This document shows positions 9,222 through 17,268 of a DNA stretch of 64,000 nt, in pieces. The notes below the pieces were generated by a model. That model was not told the origin of the DNA. It worked only from the letters and a program-made list of their open reading frames with translations, and made no database searches. Made by a program: the position numbers and the translations under genes. Numbering within the stretch: the stretch's first letter is position 1; every line of letters starts with the position of its first letter. The DNA lies in NCBI RefSeq assembly GCF_000715495.1, contig NZ_JNLX01000157.1, positions 25,764 through 89,763 of the forward strand, read 5' to 3'. This DNA comes from Hymenobacter sp. IS2118 (lineage in GTDB: Bacteria; Bacteroidota; Bacteroidia; Cytophagales; Hymenobacteraceae).

Positions 9222-9352
9222 GTAATTGGAGGTAGTGCAAAAGAATGAGCAACGCGACAACAGCAGGGTTGCATAGCAGTGACAAAAATCTTTTCCTAAA
9301 AGCTAATGTACACGAAGAATGTAACAGCAGAATGTAATTCAACCAAACCTCC

Positions 9353-10792
9353 TCACGGATTCTTCACCGCCCGCATCATGTTTTTGAGCGCCGCCGTCGG
9401 ATAGGCTTTGCCCCGCGACACCACGGCGTCAATCTGCTTGATGTTGGCGATGTTCTCCAGCGGGTTGGCGGTGAGCAGCAGCAGGTCGGCATCTTTGCCG
9501 GGGGCGATGGTGCCGGTGCTACTGGCCACGCCCATAAATTTGGCGCCGTTGATGGTGGCGGCTTGCAGGGCTTGCAGGGGCGTAAGGCCGGCTACCACCA
9601 GCTGCTGCAGCTCGTCTTGCAAGGAGGCGCCGGGGTAGATGAAGGAGTTGAACGGCCCGCTGTCGGAGCCGGCCAGAATGCTGACGCCGGCCGCCTGCAT
9701 CAGCGGCACCAGCGTGTAGAACTTCGCTTCCAGCTTGCGGCTGAATGCTTGTGCGGCGGGCGACTGCTGGCGGGCGCCGGCCAGCCGCCGCTGATAGGTG
9801 GCCTGAATTTTGGGGTCGATGTAGGCCCGCAGCGTATCCTGGGCGTGGTCGTTTTCCGCCAGCTCGCTCAGGGTCTTGCCAATGAAAAGCGTAGGCACCA
9901 CGGCCGTTTTGCGCTTGGCCATGAGCTTGAAAATGCGGTCGGCTGCCTCCGGACTGTACGTGTCGTACACGGCCGGCAGCACCGCAAAAAGCCCCAGCGG
10001 CTTGGGGGTACTCAGGCTGCTGCGCACCAGTGCCGTTAGGCTGTCTTCCTTACTGGAGGCTGCCTTGAAGACGTAATACAGGTGCTCGGTGGCGTCCAGG
10101 CCGCGCCGCACGGCATCGGCCAACGTCACGGAGTAGGGCATGTGGCCGGTGGTTTTCAAACCCCGCTTCTGAGCCTCAGAGATGGTGTTGAGGAAGGCTG
10201 GGCCGGAAATTTTGCTATCGTAAATTTTTACGTAGTCCACCCCCAGCCGCTTGAGCGAATCCACGGCCTGGCGAATTTGGGCGGGCGTTTCCACTGCCAG
10301 CGAGCCGGGCCAGTAGCCTCCGGGACCATCGATTTTGGGGCCGGAAGTAAAGATGCGCGGCCCGGCCAGCTTGCCGGCATTCATATCCTGGCGCCACTGA
10401 AACACGCTGGGCGTGAGGTCGCCGCCGGCATCGCGCACCGTGGTCACGCCGTGGGCCAGAAAAAGCGTCAGGCTTTTGCGGTTGGCGGCAATGAGGCTGT
10501 CGCCGCCCCGAAAGTGTACGTGCATGTCCCACAAGCCCGGAATGAGGTAGCGCCCGTTGCCGTTCACGTACTGCTTGGCGGCGTAGCTGTCGCGGTCGGC
10601 GGGCTCAACACCCACAATTTTGCCCCTCGAAACGGTGACTACCTGATTGGGCCGGAGCTGGCCGGTTACCACGTCCACCACGGTTACGTGGTTGATTACC
10701 ACGTCGTAAATTTCCAGTTTGGTGGGCCGGCGGGCACAGTCGGCCAACAGCACAATCAAACTCAGGCCTAATAGCAATCGAAAAAATCTCAT
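9353..10792 (-). CDS. Amidohydrolase family protein (imidazolonepropionase/prolidase-like), lipoprotein or secreted
   Basis: 479 residues. It has an N-terminal export signal with a possible lipobox (LLADC) at residues about 16-20. The metal-dependent amidohydrolase barrel follows: GLWDMHVHF (HxH metal ligands), GVTTVRDAGG, KTTGHMPYS (His ligand), DATEHLYYV (His ligand), LAGSDSGPFN (catalytic Asp region), and the closing beta-sandwich GTIAPGKDADLLLL. Such enzymes cleave cyclic amides or X-Pro dipeptides; the substrate is not determined. The ATG at 10792 starts the signal peptide. A -7 promoter match lies 27 bases upstream. Confidence 0.88.
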   Translation of the reverse strand: MRFFRLLLGLSLIVLLADCARRPTKLEIYDVVINHVTVVDVVTGQLRPNQVVTVSRGKIVGVEPADRDSYAAKQYVNGNGRYLIPGLWDMHVHFRGGDSLIAANRKSLTLFLAHGVTTVRDAGGDLTPSVFQWRQDMNAGKLAGPRIFTSGPKIDGPGGYWPGSLAVETPAQIRQAVDSLKRLGVDYVKIYDSKISGPAFLNTISEAQKRGLKTTGHMPYSVTLADAVRRGLDATEHLYYVFKAASSKEDSLTALVRSSLSTPKPLGLFAVLPAVYDTYSPEAADRIFKLMAKRKTAVVPTLFIGKTLSELAENDHAQDTLRAYIDPKIQATYQRRLAGARQQSPAAQAFSRKLEAKFYTLVPLMQAAGVSILAGSDSGPFNSFIYPGASLQDELQQLVVAGLTPLQALQAATINGAKFMGVASSTGTIAPGKDADLLLLTANPLENIANIKQIDAVVSRGKAYPTAALKNMMRAVKNP

Positions 10793-10818
10793 GTAAGAAA
10801 CAGACAAACAAGGGCCGG

Positions 10819-10826
10819 CAAAGTTA
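10819..10826 (-). promoter_or_regulatory. Bacteroidota -7 promoter element (TAACTTTG) for the amidohydrolase gene
   Basis: The minus strand reads TAACTTTG, matching TAnnTTTG, 27 bases before the ATG at 10792. The rest of 10827-11069 contains no gene I can support. Confidence 0.6.
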
Positions 10827-11072
10827 GGCGGGGATTTGGACCGTGAACCCGGCAAACAGTTTGGCCGGATTTGGCATGGCATAGGGGCGCTGTCGGCCTC
10901 GGTAAATCCCAACTGATACCTTTTGACATTGTATGTCAGGCCAGGCGTTGCGTGCGTTCGCTGGTTGTGCGCGGGCTGCTGTTGCAACACCGGCCAGCGC
11001 GCAACCAGTAAACGCATGCATCTCCACGCTTGCAGCTTCTGAAGGAACTCACAGTTGCTGGTATTACTGCTC

Positions 11073-11105
11073 AAAAAGCCGTTCTGATTGCTCAAAACGG
11101 CTTTT
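11073..11105 (-). terminator. Intrinsic terminator of the lipoprotein gene at 11127
   Basis: On the minus strand the AACGGCTTTT-type stem, with 10-bp arms (AAAAGCCGTT / AACGGCTTTT), ends in a T run. It starts about 20 bases after the stop at 11127. Confidence 0.7.
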
Positions 11106-11126
11106 CTGAAAACAAGTAACGACTGC

Positions 11127-11753
11127 TTACTGGCCCTTCACCTTGAGGTTTTCAAAGCTGCCTTCCATGATGATAGTGCACTTGGGGCCGCCAAACGTGA
11201 TGGTTGCGCTGGGCTCATTCTGCTCGGGGGCCCGCACTTCGTAGGTGCCGCTTACCAGCTGGCGCTTGGCGTCGTAGGCCGTAATGGTGACGTTGCCGGT
11301 GAGCTCGCGGGTCGTTTCGCTGAAGCGGTAGATGGCGCCGCTGCTGCCAGTGGCGGTGCGCACGGTGTAGATATAGGAGGTAAAAACCGGGTCGGTGGGG
11401 CGGTTGCGGCACTGCAGCGCGTAGGTGCCCGTCCACTTGGCCGAAATCTTGGCGCGGTCTACTTCAAAGTAGGTGTTGTCGGTGCCTGCCTCAAAATCCA
11501 ACGCCAATACTTGCGGCCCCAGGGTGGCGGTGCCTTTGATGTCGGCTGGCCGGTAGCCGGTACCGTAGCCTGAATGGGCGGTACCGCCCGCGGGGGTGAT
11601 GGTCACAAAGTCGAAGTAGCTGCTCATCTGCAGTGCCGGCGTGGGGTCGGCGGGCATGGGGGCTTCGTCCTTGGCCTTATCGGAGCAAGCGGCAATTAGT
11701 CCGGACGCGGCGGTGAAGACGGTTATAAAGAGGGTGCGGACAGGTGTTTTCAT
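11127..11753 (-). CDS. Hypothetical lipoprotein
   Basis: 208 residues. It starts with a lipoprotein signal (MKTPVRTLFITVFTAASG, then LIAACSDK with the lipobox Cys at residue 23) and continues as a beta-rich domain with one Cys pair (LQCRNR ... GPKC). I do not recognise the family. Like the lipoprotein at 8637, it looks like one of the small outer-membrane-anchored proteins common in Cytophagales. The ATG at 11753 is chosen because it begins the signal; longer in-frame starts add no signal. A terminator follows at 11073-11105. Confidence 0.7.
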   Translation of the reverse strand: MKTPVRTLFITVFTAASGLIAACSDKAKDEAPMPADPTPALQMSSYFDFVTITPAGGTAHSGYGTGYRPADIKGTATLGPQVLALDFEAGTDNTYFEVDRAKISAKWTGTYALQCRNRPTDPVFTSYIYTVRTATGSSGAIYRFSETTRELTGNVTITAYDAKRQLVSGTYEVRAPEQNEPSATITFGGPKCTIIMEGSFENLKVKGQ

Positions 11754-11920
11754 AGGGATAAGTGGGCGTGGCAGGTAGCCGAGTGAGGCAGTAGCTGCCA
11801 AGGCAAAGGCTGGGCCAAATGGGAATTGCCACGCAAAAAAAGTTCCTTCCCGCCGCAAATCTTTCGAATTGCCACGGAAAGGAACGAAACAATGCACGCG
11901 AAATCAGCAGGCAGCCAGCG

Positions 11921-12649
11921 CTACAGTGCCTTTTTGCGCTCGGCCTGAAACTTCTTTATCTGTGGCTCAATCACCTTTTTGTCGCCCACTACCACCACGG
12001 TCATGGCCTCGGGGCGCACATACTTGCGGGCCGTTTCGCTCACCTGCTGGGGCGTCACGGCATTGATGTTTTTCACCTGGTCGGTGAGGTAGGTTTCGGG
12101 CAGGCCGTGCAGGTCCAGGGTATTGAGCTGGCCGATGATGCCGCCGGGGTTGGACTTGCGGAGCACGAACATGCCGCCCTCATAGTTCTGAATGCCCTGC
12201 AACTCGTCGGCCGAAGGCGGCGTTTTTTGCAGCAGCTCCACTTCCTTCATGATTTCGCGCAGCGAATTGTAGGTATCGGCCGTGGTCACGTCGGCGTTTT
12301 GCGTCCAGTTGGAGGTGCGGTATTTGGTATCGAGGTAGCTATAGGGCGAGTACGTGTAGCCCTTGTCCTCCCGAATGTTGCGGGTGATGCGCGAGCCAAA
12401 CGAGCCACCGAGCAGCGAGTTCATCACGCGCAGCCGGATGTAGTCCGGGTGGCTGGGGTCGACGACCGGCAGGCCCACCACAATGGTCGACTGCGGCGCG
12501 TTGGGCCGGTCCTGGGTCAGCACCTCGCCTTTGTTCACGGGCTTGGCTACTTCGATGCTGGGGGCGGGACCGGGCGGGAAGCTGGCCCACGCTGCCGGGA
12601 CGGCAGTTACGAGGGCCGTGCTGAGCAGCCCAATCACTAGCTTGTTCAT
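11921..12649 (-). CDS. M16 peptidase C-terminal-domain protein (single-domain, secreted)
   Basis: 242 residues. A signal peptide (MNKLVIGLLSTALVTAVPAAWA) is followed almost directly by one M16_C-type domain (APQSTIVVGLPVVD, then LRVMNSLLGGSFGSRITRNIREDKGYTYSP). No HxxEH zinc motif is present, so this cannot be the catalytic half. Bacterial M16 enzymes often need a catalytic and a non-catalytic partner; here the catalytic gene lies 17 bases upstream (12667-14119). The non-catalytic partner has only one half-domain, which is shorter than the usual ~400-450 residues. The ATG at 12649 begins the signal peptide. Confidence 0.75.
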   Translation of the reverse strand: MNKLVIGLLSTALVTAVPAAWASFPPGPAPSIEVAKPVNKGEVLTQDRPNAPQSTIVVGLPVVDPSHPDYIRLRVMNSLLGGSFGSRITRNIREDKGYTYSPYSYLDTKYRTSNWTQNADVTTADTYNSLREIMKEVELLQKTPPSADELQGIQNYEGGMFVLRKSNPGGIIGQLNTLDLHGLPETYLTDQVKNINAVTPQQVSETARKYVRPEAMTVVVVGDKKVIEPQIKKFQAERKKAL

Positions 12650-12666
12650 GTCGAAAGGAGGGAGGG

Positions 12667-14119
12667 CTAGCTCTTGGCCAGCGGGTTGATGGTGATGATG
12701 GTGCGGTTGGAGGGCCGCAGGTACTCGCGGATGGTAGCCTGCATGAGCGCCGGCGTCACCTTGCGGAATTCGCTCTCCAGGCGGTTGATGCGGCCCGGGT
12801 CGTTGTCGAACAAGGCGAACGCGGCCAGCAAATCGGCCCGCCCGAAGTTGTCGGACCCGCTTACCTGGTCGTAAAACGCCGAGCGGATTTTCACCATCGC
12901 CAAATCCATGGTGGCTTGGTCGATGCCGGTGCGGGCCAGGCGGTCTATTTCCTGGTCGAGCACGCGCACCACCGAATCGGCCCGCACGGTGGGGTCGTAC
13001 ACCAGGCTGCCCATCCAGAGCATGGGCCCGTTGTAGTTGAACTGGTTGCCTAGGTCCGAGTTGATGCCGCCGCTCACGCCATCGGAGTAGCCGCGCTTCT
13101 GCACCAGGGCCTGGTAGAGGCGGCTGTCGTTGCCCTGCAGCAGAATCTGGTCCAGCATTATCAGGGCGTAGTATTCGGGAGTGTTGCGCTCGGGCATGTG
13201 GTAGGCGAAGGCCAGAGCCGGCTTGGTGGCCAACTTGTCGTCTTCCACGAAGCGCTGCTCCTGCTCTTGGCGCGGCTCGGCCAGGTCGGGCTTGGGCGGC
13301 TGCGGGGCGCTGGGGATGTTGCCGTAGTATTTTTCTACCCAGGCCTTGGCCTCGGCGGGCTCGAAGTCGCCCACCACGGCCAGCACGGCGTTGTTGGGGG
13401 CGTAATAGGTCTTGAAAAAGTCCTTGGTGTCGGTGAGCGTGGCGGCGTCGAGGTCCTTGAGGTCGCCGTAGAAATTGTGGGCGTTGTTCCAGTTCTTGTT
13501 GGCCTTCTGCGGCATCATCAGCCACGGAAAGCCTCCGTAGGGCTGGTTGAGCACGTTCACGCGCACTTCGCTTTTCACCACCTCTTGCTGGTTGGTCAGG
13601 TTGCTCTGGGTGATGGCCAGCCCGCGCATCCGGTCAGCCTCAGCCCACAGAATGGTTTCGAGCTTGTGGGCGGGCACCACCTCGTAGTAGTTCGTGAAGT
13701 CGAAGCGCGTGGAGCCGTTCAGCGCCCCACCGTTTTCTTAATCAGCCCGATAAACTCGTTCTTGCCCAGGTTCTGCGAACCCTGAAACATCAGGTGCTCA
13801 AACAAATGCGCAAACCCCGTGCGGTTGCGCGGCTCCGTGCGGAAGCCAACCGCGTAGTACGCAGCCACGGTGGCTGTGGGCGCGGTGTGGTCGGGCGAGA
13901 GCACTACCCGCAGCCCGTTGGGCAGGGTGTAGTAGTCCACCGGAATCTGGAAAGCGGGTCCGGCCGGCGCTGTCGCCATAGTCGGCGCTGCCGCTGGTGC
14001 GGCACTGGTTGCCGAAGCCGCCGTTACGCCCGTGCTGGTTTTGGGGCTGCAGGTACCAGCGCCAGCGCTGCCGCCGGTGCCCACAGCAGGGCACGCCCCA
14101 ATACTTGGTATTGTTTCAT
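12667..14119 (-). pseudogene. M16 zinc metallopeptidase gene with two single-base frameshifts
   Basis: The signal peptide starts at ATG 14119 (MKQYQVLGRALLWAP ...). The M16 domain with its zinc site HLFEH (FAHLFEHLMFQGS) lies in another frame (14084-13719), and the rest (from FDFTNYYEVVPAHKLE to TINPLAKS) in a third. Each jump falls on a run of four A's (minus strand) near 14041-14044 and 13735-13738. Adding one A to each run gives 1455 bases, a continuous 484-residue protein with the M16 and M16_C domains complete. This is either a recently broken gene or two homopolymer errors; the intact product would be a periplasmic/outer-membrane protease acting with the gene at 11921. Confidence 0.75.
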
Positions 14120-14225
14120 AGGAAAAAGGTGTGGAGTGGGTGAAGAAAGTAAATCCGATTTACGTAATATTTGGCAAAGTCACAGAAAATCTTGCACTTG
14201 CAGTAGTTGCTGACTGAGCTAACGC

Positions 14226-14343
14226 CCACCTCACCCCCTAACCCCCTCTCCCCAAGAGAGGGGGGACTAACCTTAATTTCTAAGGCTAAAGCTAAAACCC
14301 AGTTCCCCCTCTCTTTTGGAGAGGGGGCTAGGGGGTGAGGTGG
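14226..14343. repeat. Palindromic element (CCTCACCCCCTA family)
   Basis: 39-bp arms (14226-14264; 14305-14343) with three mismatches, beginning CCACCTCACCCCCTA. It occupies the divergent spacer between the M16 gene and murF-alr. Nothing else is visible in 14120-14391. Confidence 0.88.
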
Positions 14344-14391
14344 ACGTAAGGCCTGCGTCGCATTCTCCCACCCACCGCCGACCTTTGCGCT

Positions 14392-16980
14392 GTGTTCTTC
14401 TTCTCTGCTCTCCCGGGCCTGCTTGGCGGCCGCTTGCTGCAAGCCCCAGCTGCCTCAACCGCCGAAGTCCGCCACCTGCTGCTCGACAGCCGGCGGGTGG
14501 GCCTGTCCGCCGGCGCCCTGTTTTTTGCCCTGCGCGGCCCCAGTCACAATGGCCACCGCTACCTGCCCGAACTCTACGCCCAGGGCGTGCGCTTGTTCAT
14601 CGTGGAGGATGGGCGGGCATTGCCCGGTGGCCTGGCCGCTTATGCGGAGGCGGGCATTATGGCGGTGCCAAGCCCGCTGGCCGCGCTGCAAGCCGTGGCC
14701 GCCGCCCATCGGGCCACGTTTGCCGGCCCGGTTTTCGGCATCACCGGCTCCAACGGCAAAACCATTGTCAAGGAGTGGCTGGCCCAGCTGCTGAGCCCCG
14801 ACGAGGATATCTGCCGCTCGCCGCGCTCCTACAACTCCCAGGTGGGCGTGCCTCTCAGCGTGTGGGAGCTGCTACCCGAACGCCACACCCTAGGCATTTT
14901 CGAAGCCGGGATTTCCGAGGTTGGCGAAATGGCCCGCCTGGCCACGGTCATTCAGCCCACCGAAGGGATATTCACCACGCTGGGCACGGCGCACGACGCC
15001 GGCTTTGCCTCTGCCCAGGAGAAGCTGCTCGAAAAGCTGCAGCTGTTCCAAGGCCCCCGGTTCCAGCGCTTGTTCTACTGCCACGACCAGGAACTGGTGC
15101 GCCACGCCGTGGCCACCCAGCAGCTGCCCGGCTTCAGTTGGACGCGCCACGCCGGGCAGCCCGCCGATATCTATTTTGCCCTCGACCAGAGCACCAGCGG
15201 CAGCACCAGCCTGCACGCCCGCTACGCCGGCACGGGCCTGGGAGCCGCATTCACGTTGCCCTTCTCCGATGAGCCCTCGGTAGAAAATGCCCTGCACTGC
15301 CTGGCCGTACTACTGCACCGCCAGCTCGAACCAGCCGAAATCCAGCGCCGCCTCGCCCGCCTGCACCCCGTGGCCATGCGCCTCGAAATGAAGCTGGGCC
15401 GCCACGATTCCTACCTGCTCGACGATACCTACAACAACGACTTGGCCGGCTTGGCGCTGGCCCTCAATACTCTGGGCCGGCAGTCCCGCCCCGGCCGCCG
15501 CACCCTGATACTGAGCGACGTGCTGGAGTCGGGCCTGAGCGGCGCCGAGTTGTACTCCCGCGTAGCCGCGCTGCTACCCGCCGCAGGCGTCACACGTCTG
15601 GTAGGCATCGGAGAAGAGATTTCGAGGGAATTAACAATCATAAATTATAAATTAAAAAGTGAGATTGAAGAAGGTCCCGATACCCCGAATACTTCGACTA
15701 ATCAGGACTCATTTTTAATTTTTAATTCTCAATTTTTAATTGAAACCTACCCCACCACCGAGGCCTTCCTCGCCCAGCTCGACCCCGCTGCCTTCGCCCG
15801 CGAAGTCATCCTGATAAAGGGTGCCCGGCGGTTTGGCTTCGAGCGCATTGTGGCGGCGCTGCAGGCCCAGCAGCACGGCACCGTGCTGGAAGTCAACCTC
15901 GATGCCCTCGCCCACAACCTGCAGCACTACCGCCGTCAGCTGCAGCCTGCCACCAAGCTCATGGTGATGGTGAAGGCCTTTGCCTACGGCGCGGGGTCTT
16001 ACGAAGTGGCCAGCCTGCTCGAATTTCAGCGGGCCGACTACCTCGCCGTGGCCTACCCCGACGAAGGCGTGGCCCTGCGCGAAGCTGGCATCAGCCTGCC
16101 CATCATGGTGATGAACCCGGCCCCCGATTCCTTCGGCGCGCTGCAGCACTACCGCCTGGAGCCCGAGATTTACTCTTTCGAGATGCTGGCTGAATACCTT
16201 GCGGCCTTTCCGCCCGCGGCCAGCCCCGGGCCGCCCATTCACCTCAAGCTCGACACCGGCATGCGCCGCCTGGGTTTCGATGAGGCCGACCTGCCGGCGC
16301 TGGTTGCGCTGCTGGGCCAGCAAGCCGCGCGGCTGCCCATCGCCAGCATTATGACGCATCTGGCTGCCGCCGACGACGACGCGCATGACGACTTCACCCA
16401 AACGCAGCTGGCAGCGTTCCGGCGCATGGCCACCGCGCTGGAGACCGCCCTGGGCTATGCTGTGCTGAAACACGCGCTGAACTCCGCCGGCATCCTGCGG
16501 TTTCCCGCTGCGCATTTCGACATGGTGCGCCTCGGCATCGGCCTCTACGGCGTAGACGCCAGCGGCCGCGACACCGCGGCCCTGCACCCCGTGAGCCAGC
16601 TGCGCACTACCATTTCCCAAATCAAAACCCTGCCCGCGGGCCACACCGTGGGCTACGGCCGCCGTGGGGCGGCGGCCGCCAGCGAGCGGCGCATTGCCAC
16701 CCTGGCCATTGGCTACGCCGACGGCTACGACCGGCGCTTCGGCAACGGGGCGGGCCTGGCGCTCATTCATGGCCAGCGGGCGCCGGTGGTGGGCTCGGTG
16801 TGCATGGACATGTGCATGGTCGACGTCACGCACATTGCCCAGGCCCGGGCTGGCGACGTAGCCCTGCTGTTCGGCGAGGGGTTGCCGCTTCCGGAGCTGG
16901 CGGGCCGCATCGGCACCATTGCCTACGAGCTGCTGACCAACGTGAGCGAGCGGGTGAAGCGCGTGTTCGTGAGCGAGTAG
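14392..16980 (+). CDS. Bifunctional MurF (UDP-MurNAc-tripeptide:D-Ala-D-Ala ligase) / alanine racemase
   Basis: 862 residues, a fusion typical of Bacteroidota. The MurF part has its ATP loop at residue about 116 (GITGSNGKT) and the Mur-ligase middle and C-terminal domains. The alanine racemase part starts near residue 496 with GTVLEVNLDALAHNL, has PLP lysine 528 (VMVKAFAYG), and shows GYADGY and SVCMDM later. It makes D-Ala and adds D-Ala-D-Ala to the peptidoglycan precursor. Residues about 413-452 (INYKLKSEIEEGPDTPNT ... IFNSQFLIE) are encoded by an AT-rich palindromic repeat inserted in frame, in the MurF C-terminal domain. The start is a GTG at 14392; a later start would cut the MurF N-domain. 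Confidence 0.92.
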   Translation: MFFFSALPGLLGGRLLQAPAASTAEVRHLLLDSRRVGLSAGALFFALRGPSHNGHRYLPELYAQGVRLFIVEDGRALPGGLAAYAEAGIMAVPSPLAALQAVAAAHRATFAGPVFGITGSNGKTIVKEWLAQLLSPDEDICRSPRSYNSQVGVPLSVWELLPERHTLGIFEAGISEVGEMARLATVIQPTEGIFTTLGTAHDAGFASAQEKLLEKLQLFQGPRFQRLFYCHDQELVRHAVATQQLPGFSWTRHAGQPADIYFALDQSTSGSTSLHARYAGTGLGAAFTLPFSDEPSVENALHCLAVLLHRQLEPAEIQRRLARLHPVAMRLEMKLGRHDSYLLDDTYNNDLAGLALALNTLGRQSRPGRRTLILSDVLESGLSGAELYSRVAALLPAAGVTRLVGIGEEISRELTIINYKLKSEIEEGPDTPNTSTNQDSFLIFNSQFLIETYPTTEAFLAQLDPAAFAREVILIKGARRFGFERIVAALQAQQHGTVLEVNLDALAHNLQHYRRQLQPATKLMVMVKAFAYGAGSYEVASLLEFQRADYLAVAYPDEGVALREAGISLPIMVMNPAPDSFGALQHYRLEPEIYSFEMLAEYLAAFPPAASPGPPIHLKLDTGMRRLGFDEADLPALVALLGQQAARLPIASIMTHLAAADDDAHDDFTQTQLAAFRRMATALETALGYAVLKHALNSAGILRFPAAHFDMVRLGIGLYGVDASGRDTAALHPVSQLRTTISQIKTLPAGHTVGYGRRGAAAASERRIATLAIGYADGYDRRFGNGAGLALIHGQRAPVVGSVCMDMCMVDVTHIAQARAGDVALLFGEGLPLPELAGRIGTIAYELLTNVSERVKRVFVSE
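15629..15745. repeat. AT-rich palindromic element family S, copy 1, inside murF-alr
   Basis: An AT-rich island of about 117 bases in a GC-rich gene. The left part contains AAATTATAAATTAAAAAGTG; the right part is CTCATTTTTAATTTTTAATT followed by another TTTTTAATT. The same right-arm sequence occurs at 30707-30740 and a related one at 46650-46682. It is in frame and has no stop codon. Confidence 0.85.
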
Positions 16981-17223
16981 CGGCACAAATTTTGCCACGT
17001 GGTTTTGGCCGTACGCGGGCAACGGCGCTCTCTGCTGCACCTTCAACGTGAAAGATAATTTGCCACTGCTCACCCGTAGGTGGCCGAATTAATGCCCGGT
17101 GGGCGGTGCGTACAGCTGATTTTGGCCGGCGCTTTCCGTGATTATTCACGGAGTGCTCATTTAAATAAGATGTTGGCAAGGTATTTATTTTGCTACTTTA
17201 CAGTCGGCGTCCCGCGTCCTTAA

Positions 17224-17231
17224 TAACTTTG
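17224..17231 (+). promoter_or_regulatory. -7 promoter element TAACTTTG for the hydrolase gene
   Basis: Matches TAnnTTTG, 37 bases before the ATG at 17269. The spacer 16981-17268 otherwise holds only a small hairpin (TCCGTG-ATTATT-CACGGA, 17137-17154). Confidence 0.5.
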
Positions 17232-17268
17232 GGTTGCTATCATGTCCTAAAGCGTTTCTTTTCTAACT

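Noticed and set aside
10824..11027. 67-codon minus-strand frame between the amidohydrolase and the lipoprotein gene
   Set aside because: No domain, Ala-rich, and it lies just upstream of the amidohydrolase -7 element; looks like untranslated spacer.
15736..17073. 445-codon minus-strand frame opposite the alanine racemase domain
   Set aside because: Shadow of the racemase coding sequence, without recognisable motifs.
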